A stretch of 64,000 nt of DNA, taken from Alphaproteobacteria bacterium (lineage in GTDB: Bacteria; Pseudomonadota; Alphaproteobacteria; Rhizobiales; CAJQND01). Shown piece after piece: positions 8,680-16,783 of this stretch. The stretch spans positions 1-64,000 of the forward strand of contig JAAEUE010000136.1 of assembly GCA_024227565.1 (NCBI GenBank), in the 5' to 3' direction. Each line of letters starts with the position of its first letter. Within the stretch, counting starts at the first letter, position 1. Position numbers and translations under genes: made by a program. The notes under the pieces are model-generated. The model did not search any database. It was given only the letters and a program-made list of their open reading frames with translations, and had not been told where the DNA came from.

Positions 8680-9039
8680 ATGTGGCGTTTTGCGATTGCG
8701 GGCCTTTTGGCCTTACCTCTGGCCGCTTGCCAGACCGGCAAACCGTCCGACGGTGTCATTGGAGCTTATCAGCGCACCGAAACCGTGCGCTACAACAAGC
8801 GCGACTACACGGTCAGCTTCATCTACAGCGACAGCTCAAAATCCTATAACGTGAAGGTGCGCCGGCCAGGCGGACCGATGAACAGCGGCGCCACCGACCG
8901 CAACAACGCCACCCAGATCGCCGCATCAACGGTAAGCTATTATGCCTGCCCAACAGGCTACCGGGCCAAGCCGACAGGTGCGGCCTCGTTCGCAAGCGCG
9001 CAATGGTCGGTGAACACGAGGTGCGCAAAAACCGGATGA
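8680..9039 (+). CDS. Putative small lipoprotein, unknown
   Basis: A 119-residue exported protein. A short signal peptide ends in a lipobox (LPLAAC, Cys17), so it is predicted to be lipid-anchored. The mature part is Ser/Thr/Tyr-rich and has two more cysteines (in YYACPTGYR and NTRCAKTG) that could form a disulfide. It lies 28 bp upstream of the DMT transporter gene on the same strand. Function is unknown. Confidence 0.6.
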   Translation: MWRFAIAGLLALPLAACQTGKPSDGVIGAYQRTETVRYNKRDYTVSFIYSDSSKSYNVKVRRPGGPMNSGATDRNNATQIAASTVSYYACPTGYRAKPTGAASFASAQWSVNTRCAKTG

Positions 9040-9067
9040 TGGATGTGCTGCATCTGAATGTGTTGCA

Positions 9068-10009
9068 ATGAGTGAAGCCGCGGGGGCTGCCAAACAGACC
9101 GCTGCGCCATCAAAGGCCTCGCTCGGGATTGTTCTTGCGCTGCTTGCCGTTGCCTGCTTTTCCGGCATGGACGTTCTGGTGAAGTGGCAGTCGGCCACCT
9201 ACGCTGTTGTGCAGGTCATTTTCTTCCGCAGCATTCTGGCGTTCGTGCCCTTGGGCATCATGTCCATTTTCAACGGCGGTTGGGAGGCGGTGCGTCCGAA
9301 CGACATTTGGGCCCATATCTGGCGTTCGCTGGTTGGCTTGTGTGCCATGAGTTCGGTGTTTGCCGCATTCTCCTTGATGAAGTTGGCGGACGTGGTGGCG
9401 ATTGTGTTTGCGGCACCAGTGTTTGCAACCGCGCTTTCAGTTCCCATTTTGGGCGAGAAGGTCGGGCCGCGGCGGTGGTTCGCGGTGGCACTGGGCTTTG
9501 TCGGCGTGTTGATTATCATCCGGCCCGGCACGAGCGCGTTTGACCCGACCGCCGTGCTCGCGCTGTTTGGCGCTGCCTGCATCGGCATCACCACGGTCTA
9601 CGTGCGAAAACTGACGCGGACCGAGAGCAATGGCTCCATCATCTTCAGCTTCACCCTCACCACCACTGTGGCATCCGGCGTATTATTGCCGTTCTTTTGG
9701 AAGACGCCGGGCAATTTAGATTTGGCGGCGCTGTGTGCCATCGGCCTGTTGGGCGGCATTGCACAAATGTTTCAAACAGGCGCCGCGCGCAATGCGGAGG
9801 TGGCGACCATTACGCCGTTCAAATACACCGCGTTGTTGTGGGCGATGTTCTATGGCTACCTGATTTGGGGCGAGGTTCCCGACGGCTGGACCCTGGTGGG
9901 GGCCGCTATTGTGGGCGGCTCAGGATTGTTTATTGTGTTGCGTGAAGCGCATTTGAAACCTGACCGCGCAAACCGCATCCGCCGCTGGACGCTGTGGCCA
10001 CGCGGTTAG
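9068..10009 (+). CDS. DMT-superfamily transporter (EamA family)
   Basis: A 313-residue inner-membrane protein with about ten transmembrane helices in two EamA repeats (about residues 18-150 and 160-295). EamA proteins export or exchange small metabolites; the substrate cannot be read here. It is probably co-transcribed with the desaturase gene 19 bp downstream. Length and topology are normal. The ATG at 9068 directly precedes a short polar cytoplasmic N-terminus. Confidence 0.85.
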   Translation: MSEAAGAAKQTAAPSKASLGIVLALLAVACFSGMDVLVKWQSATYAVVQVIFFRSILAFVPLGIMSIFNGGWEAVRPNDIWAHIWRSLVGLCAMSSVFAAFSLMKLADVVAIVFAAPVFATALSVPILGEKVGPRRWFAVALGFVGVLIIIRPGTSAFDPTAVLALFGAACIGITTVYVRKLTRTESNGSIIFSFTLTTTVASGVLLPFFWKTPGNLDLAALCAIGLLGGIAQMFQTGAARNAEVATITPFKYTALLWAMFYGYLIWGEVPDGWTLVGAAIVGGSGLFIVLREAHLKPDRANRIRRWTLWPRG

Positions 10010-10028
10010 TGCAAGAGGCCCGGCCTCG

Positions 10029-10958
10029 ATGACCATGCCTGATCACAAGGACCTTCTGGCAAGCCTGCCGTCAGAGACGCGCAAACATCTGTTGGTGCAA
10101 TCTGACGGGCCGGGGCTGGTGCATTTTGCGGTGCATTTCGGCGCGATATTATTGGGGGCAACGTTGATCATCTTTGCGGTGCCTGGCTGGCAACTGCTTC
10201 TGCCGGTGCAGGGGCTGTTCATCGGTTTTCTGTTCACCCCCTTGCACGAAACCATTCACCGCACAGCCTTTCGCAGCGAAGAGCTGAGCGTTGCGGTGGC
10301 AGCGATCTGCGGGTTTGCAGTTCTGATTGCGCCCAACTGGTTCCGTTATTTCCACTTTGCCCATCATCGCTTCACCCATGAGCCGGGCAGGGACCCGGAA
10401 CTGGAGGCCGGCAAGCCGGAGACCTTGGGCGCTTATCTGCTTTATGTTTCAGGCGGCCCGGTTTGGCTCGGCAACGTGCGCGTTCTGGTCTCCAATGCCT
10501 TCGGCCGGCGTGACGATCCCTATGTTCCGGCCCGGGCGCGGGGCAAGGTCGTTCGCGAAGCGCGGCTTTATCTGTGTGCCTATGCGATTGTGATCCTGGC
10601 ATGTGTTGCTGCACAAAGCGCCGCGCTGATTTGGCTCTGGGTTGTGCCGGCTCTGTTGGGCCAGCCGTTCATGCGGCTTTATTTGCTGGCCGAACACACG
10701 CGCTGCCCACACGTGGCCAACATGCTGGAAAACACCCGCACCACGTTCACAACACGCTTTGTGCGCTTCATCGCCTGGAACATGCCCTACCATATCGAGC
10801 ACCACACCTATCCAGCCGTGCCGTTCCACAAGCTGCCAGCGTTCCACCAGGTGATCCGGGCCCAGCTTGGCTGCACGCAAAACGGCTATGGCCGCTATCA
10901 CAAAGACTATGTGCAGGCCATTTCAGAGGGAAACCTGAACCTCAAGGATCCAGCTTGA
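10029..10958 (+). CDS. Membrane fatty-acid desaturase / di-iron hydroxylase family
   Basis: A 309-residue integral membrane di-iron enzyme. The histidine boxes are HETIH (73-77), HFAHHRFTH (109-117) and HIEHH (255-259), with hydrophobic spans between them. They place it in the FA_desaturase family, which also includes beta-carotene ketolases and hydroxylases, so the substrate (acyl chain or carotenoid-like) is open. It is 19 bp after the DMT transporter and overlaps the convergent VWA gene by 17 bp at its 3' end. Confidence 0.85.
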   Translation: MTMPDHKDLLASLPSETRKHLLVQSDGPGLVHFAVHFGAILLGATLIIFAVPGWQLLLPVQGLFIGFLFTPLHETIHRTAFRSEELSVAVAAICGFAVLIAPNWFRYFHFAHHRFTHEPGRDPELEAGKPETLGAYLLYVSGGPVWLGNVRVLVSNAFGRRDDPYVPARARGKVVREARLYLCAYAIVILACVAAQSAALIWLWVVPALLGQPFMRLYLLAEHTRCPHVANMLENTRTTFTTRFVRFIAWNMPYHIEHHTYPAVPFHKLPAFHQVIRAQLGCTQNGYGRYHKDYVQAISEGNLNLKDPA

Positions 10959-12855
10959 TCTCAGTCATCTTGCCCGCCGTAATCTCCACCTCTGCTTCAG
11001 CCCGCTTGCCCTTCAGTTTGCCAACCAGCACGTATTTGCCGGCCGGAAGCAACACCGGCCGCCCGGTGTGAAAGGCATTGATCCGGGCACGCTTGCCTTC
11101 CAGGTCCTTTTCAGCCTCAAACACGGTGACATGCACCTTGGCTTGGCTCTGGACGTTCAAGGAGCCTGCGTTGATGTTGATGGTCAATTCGCTGAGTTTG
11201 CCTGCGCCCAGCTCAACTTCCGACCCACTCCTGGGCAGGCCTGAGCGGGCCTCGACGTAGTATTTGCCCGCGGGCAGCTTGAAGGTGTTTCGCATATTGC
11301 CACTGGTGATCCGCTTGCGTTTCCCGTCCAGGCCCTTGTCTGTCACGAAGATGTAGATCGAAGCGGTCTTAAGCGGTTTTGCGCCCTCGGCCGGAACCAC
11401 GCTCACCTTCAGTCCGCCGACTGCGGCCACCAATGTCTGCTCAAGCCGCTTGCCGGACGAGATTTCGATCTGCTTGGACGCAACGGCTTTGCCCACTGTG
11501 CCGGTGACGAAGTACCTGCCTGCCGGGAGCGTGAACGTGTTGCGCTGGTTGCCTGCAGTCACTTGGCGGCGTTTGCCGTCTACCTGGGGTTCGGATTCAT
11601 AAACGCGCACATATGCGTTGCTCACCGGTTTTCCGCCTTCTGCGGCCAGAACGTTAACTTTAAGGGTTCCCGATCCCAAGATTATGGTGAGGTCAGTCCT
11701 CTTGCCGGGCTTTATGTCGACGGTTTCAGAGGCGGCGGCTTTGCCGAGTTTGGCAATCACCCGATATGTGGCTGCTGGCACGGTGAATGTGTTGCGCTGG
11801 TTGCCTGCGGTGACCCGGCGGCGTTTGCCGTTCGCGTCAGGCTTAAGGTCTTCAATGTAGATATAGGCCTTGGTGAGCGGCTCGGCGCCCTCGTTCGGCA
11901 CAGCGGTGACCTTCAACTGACCAGCATTGAGAATGATCTTTGCCTCATTCTTGGCATTCTCCTCCACCGTCGCCTCCACACTGCCAGAGGCAGCGCCCAC
12001 TTTGCTGGTCAGGTAATATGTTCCAGGCTTTACCTTGAGCTGATTGCGGGCTGCACCACCAGCCACCTCTTTTTCCCCCTTGGCGGGCCGCACGCGGACA
12101 TAGGCCCGGGGCAGGGGTGGCTGGTCCTCAGACAGCTGGACGTCAACCTTCAAGGTGGTGGGGTTTTTGGCTGCGGCCGGTTTTGGCGCCGGCTCAGGGG
12201 TTGGTTCCTTAACCTCGGCCACCACTTCGCCAATGGCGCTGCCCAGTTCGCTGGCGCTATCGGCCGGCAGATACTTGCCGCCGGTTTCTTCGGCAAGACA
12301 CTGCAGGCTCGTGGTGTCCTGCTTGCGCAGATCAAATCCAACCACATGCACGGTGAAATCAATGCCCTGGCCTTCGAGCTCGCGGGCCAGCGCACACGGG
12401 TCGGCCTCACAAGTCTCCAGCCCGTCGCTGACCAGAATGATTGTCGCTTTTTCCTCGCGGTACTTGAGTTCATCGGCGCCGCGCCTGACCGCATCTGTGA
12501 TCGGTGTCTTGCCTTTCGGCTGCACCTTGCCAATCACCGACATGTAGTCTTCGGCATTTACGGGTCCGACGGGAATCAGAGTTTGAATATCCTTGCAATC
12601 GCCCTTGGAGCGATGACCGTAGGCGATAACGCCCATGTTCACCTTGCCGGCCAGATCACCGAGCACCTGGCTCACAACCCGCTTGGCAATGGCAATCTTG
12701 GGCTCGCCATCAACCCGTCCCCACATGCTGCCGGATCCATCGAGCACCAGCATTACGTTTTCGTCTGCCGCCTGGACGGAGGCCTGTCCACCGGTTGCGA
12801 AAACAACAAGGGCTATGGTCAACAGCCTCAGGAGAGCTGATAGGCGATCCAGCAT
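10942..12855 (-). CDS. Exported von Willebrand factor A protein with five ~80-residue C-terminal repeats
   Basis: A 637-residue secreted or periplasmic protein. The start at 12855 is chosen because it directly precedes a clear signal peptide (about 1-30) and has a ribosome-binding site; the frame stays open further upstream. The VWA domain (about 33-210) has an intact metal-ion-dependent adhesion site: D39-G-S41-G-S43, T118 in GKTPIT, and D144 in VSDG. A Pro/Ala linker (216-230) leads to five repeats (about 234-310, 311-394, 395-478, 479-562, 563-637). Repeats 2-4 share a core like GNQRNTFxLPAG; repeats 1 and 5 are diverged. The repeats look like beta-sandwich (carboxypeptidase-regulatory-like) units. 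The likely role is surface or periplasmic adhesion/scaffolding. Confidence 0.85.
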   Translation of the reverse strand: MLDRLSALLRLLTIALVVFATGGQASVQAADENVMLVLDGSGSMWGRVDGEPKIAIAKRVVSQVLGDLAGKVNMGVIAYGHRSKGDCKDIQTLIPVGPVNAEDYMSVIGKVQPKGKTPITDAVRRGADELKYREEKATIILVSDGLETCEADPCALARELEGQGIDFTVHVVGFDLRKQDTTSLQCLAEETGGKYLPADSASELGSAIGEVVAEVKEPTPEPAPKPAAAKNPTTLKVDVQLSEDQPPLPRAYVRVRPAKGEKEVAGGAARNQLKVKPGTYYLTSKVGAASGSVEATVEENAKNEAKIILNAGQLKVTAVPNEGAEPLTKAYIYIEDLKPDANGKRRRVTAGNQRNTFTVPAATYRVIAKLGKAAASETVDIKPGKRTDLTIILGSGTLKVNVLAAEGGKPVSNAYVRVYESEPQVDGKRRQVTAGNQRNTFTLPAGRYFVTGTVGKAVASKQIEISSGKRLEQTLVAAVGGLKVSVVPAEGAKPLKTASIYIFVTDKGLDGKRKRITSGNMRNTFKLPAGKYYVEARSGLPRSGSEVELGAGKLSELTININAGSLNVQSQAKVHVTVFEAEKDLEGKRARINAFHTGRPVLLPAGKYVLVGKLKGKRAEAEVEITAGKMTEIKLDP

Positions 12856-12985
12856 GGTGCATTTTCCCCTTAATTGAATGAATTCGTGTTTCGTCCTAAC
12901 ATGCAGAACTGGCGGGGGCGGTGCAATCGGCTCTGCCCGATAAACGCGGTAAAGAGTGCGGTTGCGGGGAAAGGTCGCAGCAACC

Positions 12986-13489
12986 ATGAGTGCAAGTCAT
13001 CAGTTTCATCCGACTAGTCGCATAGCGTGCGTCGTGGTTTTTGCCGCGGCTCTGTCTGCCTGCTCGTCCGACAATGCGGTAAACCGTTTTCTCCACGATA
13101 CGTCGGAGAAAATCAACTCCATCGACACGCGTATTGTGGGCAGCCAAGCCAGTGCGTCTGGCTGCAGGCCTGACCCCTATGCGCCAGCCATCACCGATCC
13201 TGCACCATTGTTTGCAGGCCAATCATTCACCTATCAGCGCGGTCAACAGCACCGGGGCAAGATCACCTACGACCACGGTGGATCGTTCACCTGGGAGAAC
13301 GATGACGGTACCAAGGCGGGCACCGGCGGTTGGTCGACCCAAGGGGCCAAATGGTGCGAAAGCTTTAATGCCTCGGCCCACAATGAGGCGGTGTCGAGCC
13401 GTTGCTGGCCGGTTGTCCGCGCAGGCGGTGCGTTGTGTTACGGGGTGACGAGGCTGGTGCCGGAACAGGCTACGATTCCACCGGGTTAA
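12986..13489 (+). CDS. Putative lipoprotein, surface-antigen-like, unknown
   Basis: A 167-residue exported protein. The ATG at 12986 is preferred over an in-frame GTG at 12956 because it leads straight into a signal peptide ending in a lipobox (ALSAC) and has GGGGAAAGG upstream. The mature half contains a repeated-strand region (FTYQRGQQHRGKITY, then FTWENDDGTKAG) reminiscent of 17-kDa/RT0821-type surface proteins, but the match is weak. Four cysteines follow the lipid-anchored one. It is divergent from the VWA gene and may share its promoter region. Confidence 0.6.
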   Translation: MSASHQFHPTSRIACVVVFAAALSACSSDNAVNRFLHDTSEKINSIDTRIVGSQASASGCRPDPYAPAITDPAPLFAGQSFTYQRGQQHRGKITYDHGGSFTWENDDGTKAGTGGWSTQGAKWCESFNASAHNEAVSSRCWPVVRAGGALCYGVTRLVPEQATIPPG

Positions 13490-13635
13490 GGTGCTTAATG
13501 ACGGTTAACCGGCTCTGCAATTTTTGCATGGCAGGGGTGAAATAATAGCATTGGCCAAAAGGCGCCAAGGCTCCTATTTGAGCATCAACCGATGCGCTGT
13601 TGCAAAGGGGTAACGCTCTTAAAGGAGTAAATCGA

Positions 13636-13758
13636 ATGGCCCTGATTTCAATGATCCAAAACTGGTCCCGAACCCGCAATCTCCGCGAGCAACTTATCGC
13701 GCTTCCGGACCATCAATTGGAAGACATCGGTATGTGCCGCGCCGACATCCCGGCCTAA
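13636..13758 (+). CDS. DUF1127 miniprotein (40 residues)
   Basis: A 40-residue protein starting MALISMIQNW and ending with the DUF1127 signature region LREQLIALPDHQLEDIGMCR. A strong AAAGGAG ribosome-binding site sits 8 bases before the ATG. DUF1127 (YjiS-like) proteins are small, Arg-rich and widespread in alphaproteobacteria; some take part in RNA turnover or phosphate/carbon responses. The typical terminal L-D-D-I-G-[LI]-x-R-x-[DE]-I pattern is clear here as LEDIGMCRADI. It is convergent with the coiled-coil gene, 21 bp away. Confidence 0.85.
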   Translation: MALISMIQNWSRTRNLREQLIALPDHQLEDIGMCRADIPA

Positions 13759-13779
13759 GGACACCACTCTCCCAAATCT

Positions 13780-14076
13780 CTAAGACTGCTGATCCGCTGC
13801 GAGCTTGGAAAGTTCGCGGCGGATTTTGTTTATCTGGGCTTCAGTTTTCGACAGCTCAGATTGTGTGAGCTTCAGGTTTTCAGCCAAAAGCGAGCGTTGC
13901 TGCTCCAAATCCGCACCGCGCCCGCCCAAGCGTTCCAGCCTGTCGCTGATGCGCCGGCCCGTGTGCCGGAACTCAGAGAGCGCTTGTTCAAGCTGATCGC
14001 GCTTGGCGCGTTCGTTGTTCAGGTGCTGCTCGAGCCTGATGCGCTGGGCATCAGGCTCAAGGTCTTTGTCTGGCAT
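13780..14076 (-). CDS. Small coiled-coil protein, unknown
   Basis: A 98-residue, highly charged protein predicted to be almost entirely alpha-helical. Heptad-like Leu/Ile spacing runs from about residue 14 to 90, broken by a GGRG segment near 52-55 that would make a helical hairpin. There is no signal peptide or membrane segment. Its ATG overlaps the stop codon of the aldehyde dehydrogenase gene by one base (TGATG), so translation is probably coupled. No family is recognised. Confidence 0.65.
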   Translation of the reverse strand: MPDKDLEPDAQRIRLEQHLNNERAKRDQLEQALSEFRHTGRRISDRLERLGGRGADLEQQRSLLAENLKLTQSELSKTEAQINKIRRELSKLAADQQS

Positions 14077-15527
14077 CAGGCTTCGGCGCTTTCATCCCAA
14101 CCTGCGACGGCTTTCACCTCAAGAAAGTCCTCAAGGCCCCAGGTGCCGCCTTCGCGGCCATTGCCGGATTGCTTGTAGCCGCCGAACGGGCTGCCTGAGG
14201 CGCGTTGGGCACCGTTGAGCTGAACCATGCCGGAGCGCAGTTTGCGGGCCACGTTCTGCACCTGTTTCTGATCGCCGCCCTGCACGTAGGCTGTGAGGCC
14301 GAAGGCCGTGTCGTTGGCGATTTCGATGGCTTCTTCTTCCGTGTCGAACGGGATGATGGAGAGCACCGGCCCGAAGATCTCTTCGCGTGCGATGGTCATT
14401 TCGTTGTTCACATCGGCAAACACGGTGGGGCGGGCGAAGTAGCCGCGGTTGAGACCGTCAGGACGGCCGGTGCCGCCAGCCACAAGCCGCGCGCCTTCGT
14501 CGATGCCGGCCTGGATCAGGCGTTGCACCTTGTCGTACTGCATCTCAGAGACCAGGGGCCCAATGTGCCGGCCTTCTTCTGCCGGGTCACCCACGGTGGT
14601 CTTCCCTGCGGTTGCAGCGGCCACTTCGACGGCCTGATCATAGACCGCACGCTCAACCAGCATGCGGGTTGGGGCGTTGCAGGATTGGCCGGTGTTGTTG
14701 AAGCAGTGGATGGCGCCGCGCTTGACGGCCTTTTCGGTGTCGGCGTCGGCAAAGATGATGTTGGGGCCCTTGCCGCCCAGCTCCAAGGTGACGCGTTTCA
14801 CCGTGTCGGCTGCACCCTTGGTCACCGCAATGCCGCCGCGGGCAGAGCCGGTGAACGACATCATGTCGATGCCTGGATGGGCCGACATGGCTTCGCCGAC
14901 GGTGGGTCCATCGCCGTTCACCAGATTGAAGACACCGGCCGGGAAGCCGGCCTCATCCATCATTTCGGCAAACAGCAAGGCTGACAGAGGGGCAATCTCG
15001 GAGGGCTTCAACAGAACCGTGCAGCCGGTGCCAACCGCGGGGATCACTTTCAGGGCGATCTGGTTCATGGGCCAGTTCCACGGGGTGATGAGCCCGCACA
15101 CGCCGATGGGTTCGTGGATGATGTGCTCTTCGGTGGCGTTCTCGCGCAAGGGGTGCTCGTAGACGAACGCCTTCAGGGTTCTGATGAAGGCCTTGATGTG
15201 GCCCAGGCCTGCCGCGGCCTGGGCGTTGGTTGAGAGCGTGGTTGGCGCCCCCATCTCGCTGGTGATGGCGGCGGCCATCTCGTCGACACGGCCGGCATAG
15301 ATCTCTGCCAGTTTTTCAATGTAGCCCAGACGCTCTTCCGGTGAGGTTTCACTCCAGCTGACGAATGCTGCACGGGCCGCGGCCACCGCCTTGTCCACGT
15401 CGGCCTTGGCACCGAGCGAGATCACTGCGCAGGGCTCTTCGTTCGCGGGGTTGATGACATTGAAATCGTTGGCCGTGGCGGGCGCAACCCAGGCGCCGTC
15501 GATGTAGAAATCGGATTTTCTGAGCAT
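14076..15527 (-). CDS. NAD(P)-dependent aldehyde dehydrogenase
   Basis: A 483-residue enzyme that oxidises an aldehyde to the acid. The catalytic glutamate is E249 in LELGGKGP and the catalytic cysteine is C283 in GQSCNAP; the Rossmann N-terminus is complete. The start at 15527 (MLRKSDFYIDG) fits the family length. A longer open frame upstream is Pro-rich and not credible. The closest branch appears to be the DhaS/betaine-aldehyde-like group, so the substrate is unknown. It is followed with a one-base overlap by the coiled-coil gene. A 195-bp leader with an inverted repeat lies upstream. Confidence 0.9.
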   Translation of the reverse strand: MLRKSDFYIDGAWVAPATANDFNVINPANEEPCAVISLGAKADVDKAVAAARAAFVSWSETSPEERLGYIEKLAEIYAGRVDEMAAAITSEMGAPTTLSTNAQAAAGLGHIKAFIRTLKAFVYEHPLRENATEEHIIHEPIGVCGLITPWNWPMNQIALKVIPAVGTGCTVLLKPSEIAPLSALLFAEMMDEAGFPAGVFNLVNGDGPTVGEAMSAHPGIDMMSFTGSARGGIAVTKGAADTVKRVTLELGGKGPNIIFADADTEKAVKRGAIHCFNNTGQSCNAPTRMLVERAVYDQAVEVAAATAGKTTVGDPAEEGRHIGPLVSEMQYDKVQRLIQAGIDEGARLVAGGTGRPDGLNRGYFARPTVFADVNNEMTIAREEIFGPVLSIIPFDTEEEAIEIANDTAFGLTAYVQGGDQKQVQNVARKLRSGMVQLNGAQRASGSPFGGYKQSGNGREGGTWGLEDFLEVKAVAGWDESAEA

Positions 15528-15591
15528 TGTGTTCCTCGTGCAATGTGAAGGCTGGGGCCGTGTTGGAGTGTTTGCTCCGGCAGGTATGGGT

Positions 15592-15638
15592 CTCGGCGGC
15601 TGAATACAAGGTGTGTGGCTTGAACTCAAGCCGCCGAG
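15592..15638. repeat. Inverted repeat with a competing internal hairpin, upstream of the aldehyde dehydrogenase gene
   Basis: Ten bases, CTCGGCGGCT (15592-15601), pair perfectly with AGCCGCCGAG (15629-15638). Inside, GGCTTGA (15617-15623) and TCAAGCC (15626-15632) pair too and share bases with the right arm, so the two structures exclude each other. It lies between the phosphoesterase stop and the aldehyde dehydrogenase start, both on the minus strand. It may be a terminator for the former or a leader structure for the latter. Confidence 0.5.
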
Positions 15639-15722
15639 AGGGACGAAGGGCCAGATTGGGGCAACCACACTGAATGAGCAACCGCGCTGGGCACAGGACA
15701 GGTATGCGCAGCGGGTATGGGT

Positions 15723-16664
15723 TCAGATTGCGTTCGCCTTGCGTCCGACCACATCGATCACGGTGATCTCCGGCGGCACGCCAAATCGCACCGGCAAGAT
15801 GGAATTGCCGAGCCCGCCGGACACCACCAGATGACGCGGGCGTGCACCGGGATGGGGCGCCGTTTCGACGATGTGCCCATAGGCATAGCGGTTGCCATAC
15901 CTTGACGGCACGACCGGTGAGTACCCCAAGAGCCGCACCTGTCCGCCATGGGTGTGGCCCGACAGGGTGAGGCAAACCTGATCTGGCACTTTTGGGAAAA
16001 TATCCGGTTCGTGAGCAAGCAAGATTACCGGCGCGCTATCACCCGCTTTTGCAAGTGTGCCGGTAAGGTCATCGACGCCGCGGAAGGTTCTACGCCCGGT
16101 ATTTCTGCGCTGGATCAACGCCAACTGGTCGCCCAGGCCTGCGAGCCAGAAACGATGGCCCTTGTGATTGACCGCCGATAGGTCGTTTTCATAGACAGCG
16201 ATGCCAGCTTTTTCCAAAGCCGGCTGGCCGAACACCGGGCCGGTGCCGCGTCTTTGCGCGGTCTTATCTTCCCACCAATCGTGGTTGCCCATTACCGCAT
16301 GAACACCCAACGGAGCAGCCAGGCCAGACAGCGCCTTTGACCAGTCGCGTGAATGTACGTCGCCTGTGACCCAAGGATGGCCAGCAGAGTAGTCGCCGAG
16401 CAGGACAATCAGATCGGGGTTCAACGTGTTGGTTTGCGCAACGATGGACCGGATACGTGAAGGTGACATCCAGGGCCGGCAAGCATGAATGTCCGCCAGC
16501 GCTGCAATCCGGGTGCGGTGTCCGGTGGGCCATGTGTCCAGGCCCACTTCGTGTCGCTTGACGCGCAGCCTGAAGGGTTCGATGCCAAAGCCATAACCGC
16601 CAAGCGCCATGCCACCGGCCATCACCAGTCCGAGTTTTTTGAGAAACGTCCGTCGATTGATCAT
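15723..16664 (-). CDS. Tat-exported calcineurin-like metallophosphoesterase (YaeI-like)
   Basis: A 313-residue phosphoesterase. The ATG at 16664 is chosen because it begins a twin-arginine signal (NRRTFLKK followed by a hydrophobic stretch). The dimetal motifs appear in order: ADIHA, LLGDY, GNHDWW, LAHEPD and SGHTHGGQ. Related proteins act on UDP-diacylglucosamine-like or phospholipid substrates at the membrane, but the target here is not known. It lies 119 bp downstream of the MFS transporter gene on the same strand. The longer upstream open frame is Arg/Gln-rich and was rejected. Confidence 0.87.
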   Translation of the reverse strand: MINRRTFLKKLGLVMAGGMALGGYGFGIEPFRLRVKRHEVGLDTWPTGHRTRIAALADIHACRPWMSPSRIRSIVAQTNTLNPDLIVLLGDYSAGHPWVTGDVHSRDWSKALSGLAAPLGVHAVMGNHDWWEDKTAQRRGTGPVFGQPALEKAGIAVYENDLSAVNHKGHRFWLAGLGDQLALIQRRNTGRRTFRGVDDLTGTLAKAGDSAPVILLAHEPDIFPKVPDQVCLTLSGHTHGGQVRLLGYSPVVPSRYGNRYAYGHIVETAPHPGARPRHLVVSGGLGNSILPVRFGVPPEITVIDVVGRKANAI

Positions 16665-16783
16665 GGCCTGTTGCCTCTCTGCCGTGCGTAAGTGCTGTCT
16701 TGGGCAGGGAAAGTAGGCAGGCCACATGTGGCCCCAATGGACGATTTCAGCAGATTTCGTGCAGATCACCCGGCGTCGCCTGA

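Noticed and set aside
11563..12840. A 425-codon open frame on the plus strand opposite the VWA gene
   Set aside because: Shadow of the VWA gene, which has a signal peptide and full MIDAS. The antisense product shows no domains.
12856..12987. 44-residue N-terminal extension of the VWA protein
   Set aside because: It would bury the signal peptide; the ATG at 12855 has its own ribosome-binding site.
15528..15668. 47-residue N-terminal extension of the aldehyde dehydrogenase
   Set aside because: Pro-rich and unlike the family; the ATG at 15527 opens at the conserved position, and the inverted repeat lies inside the extension.
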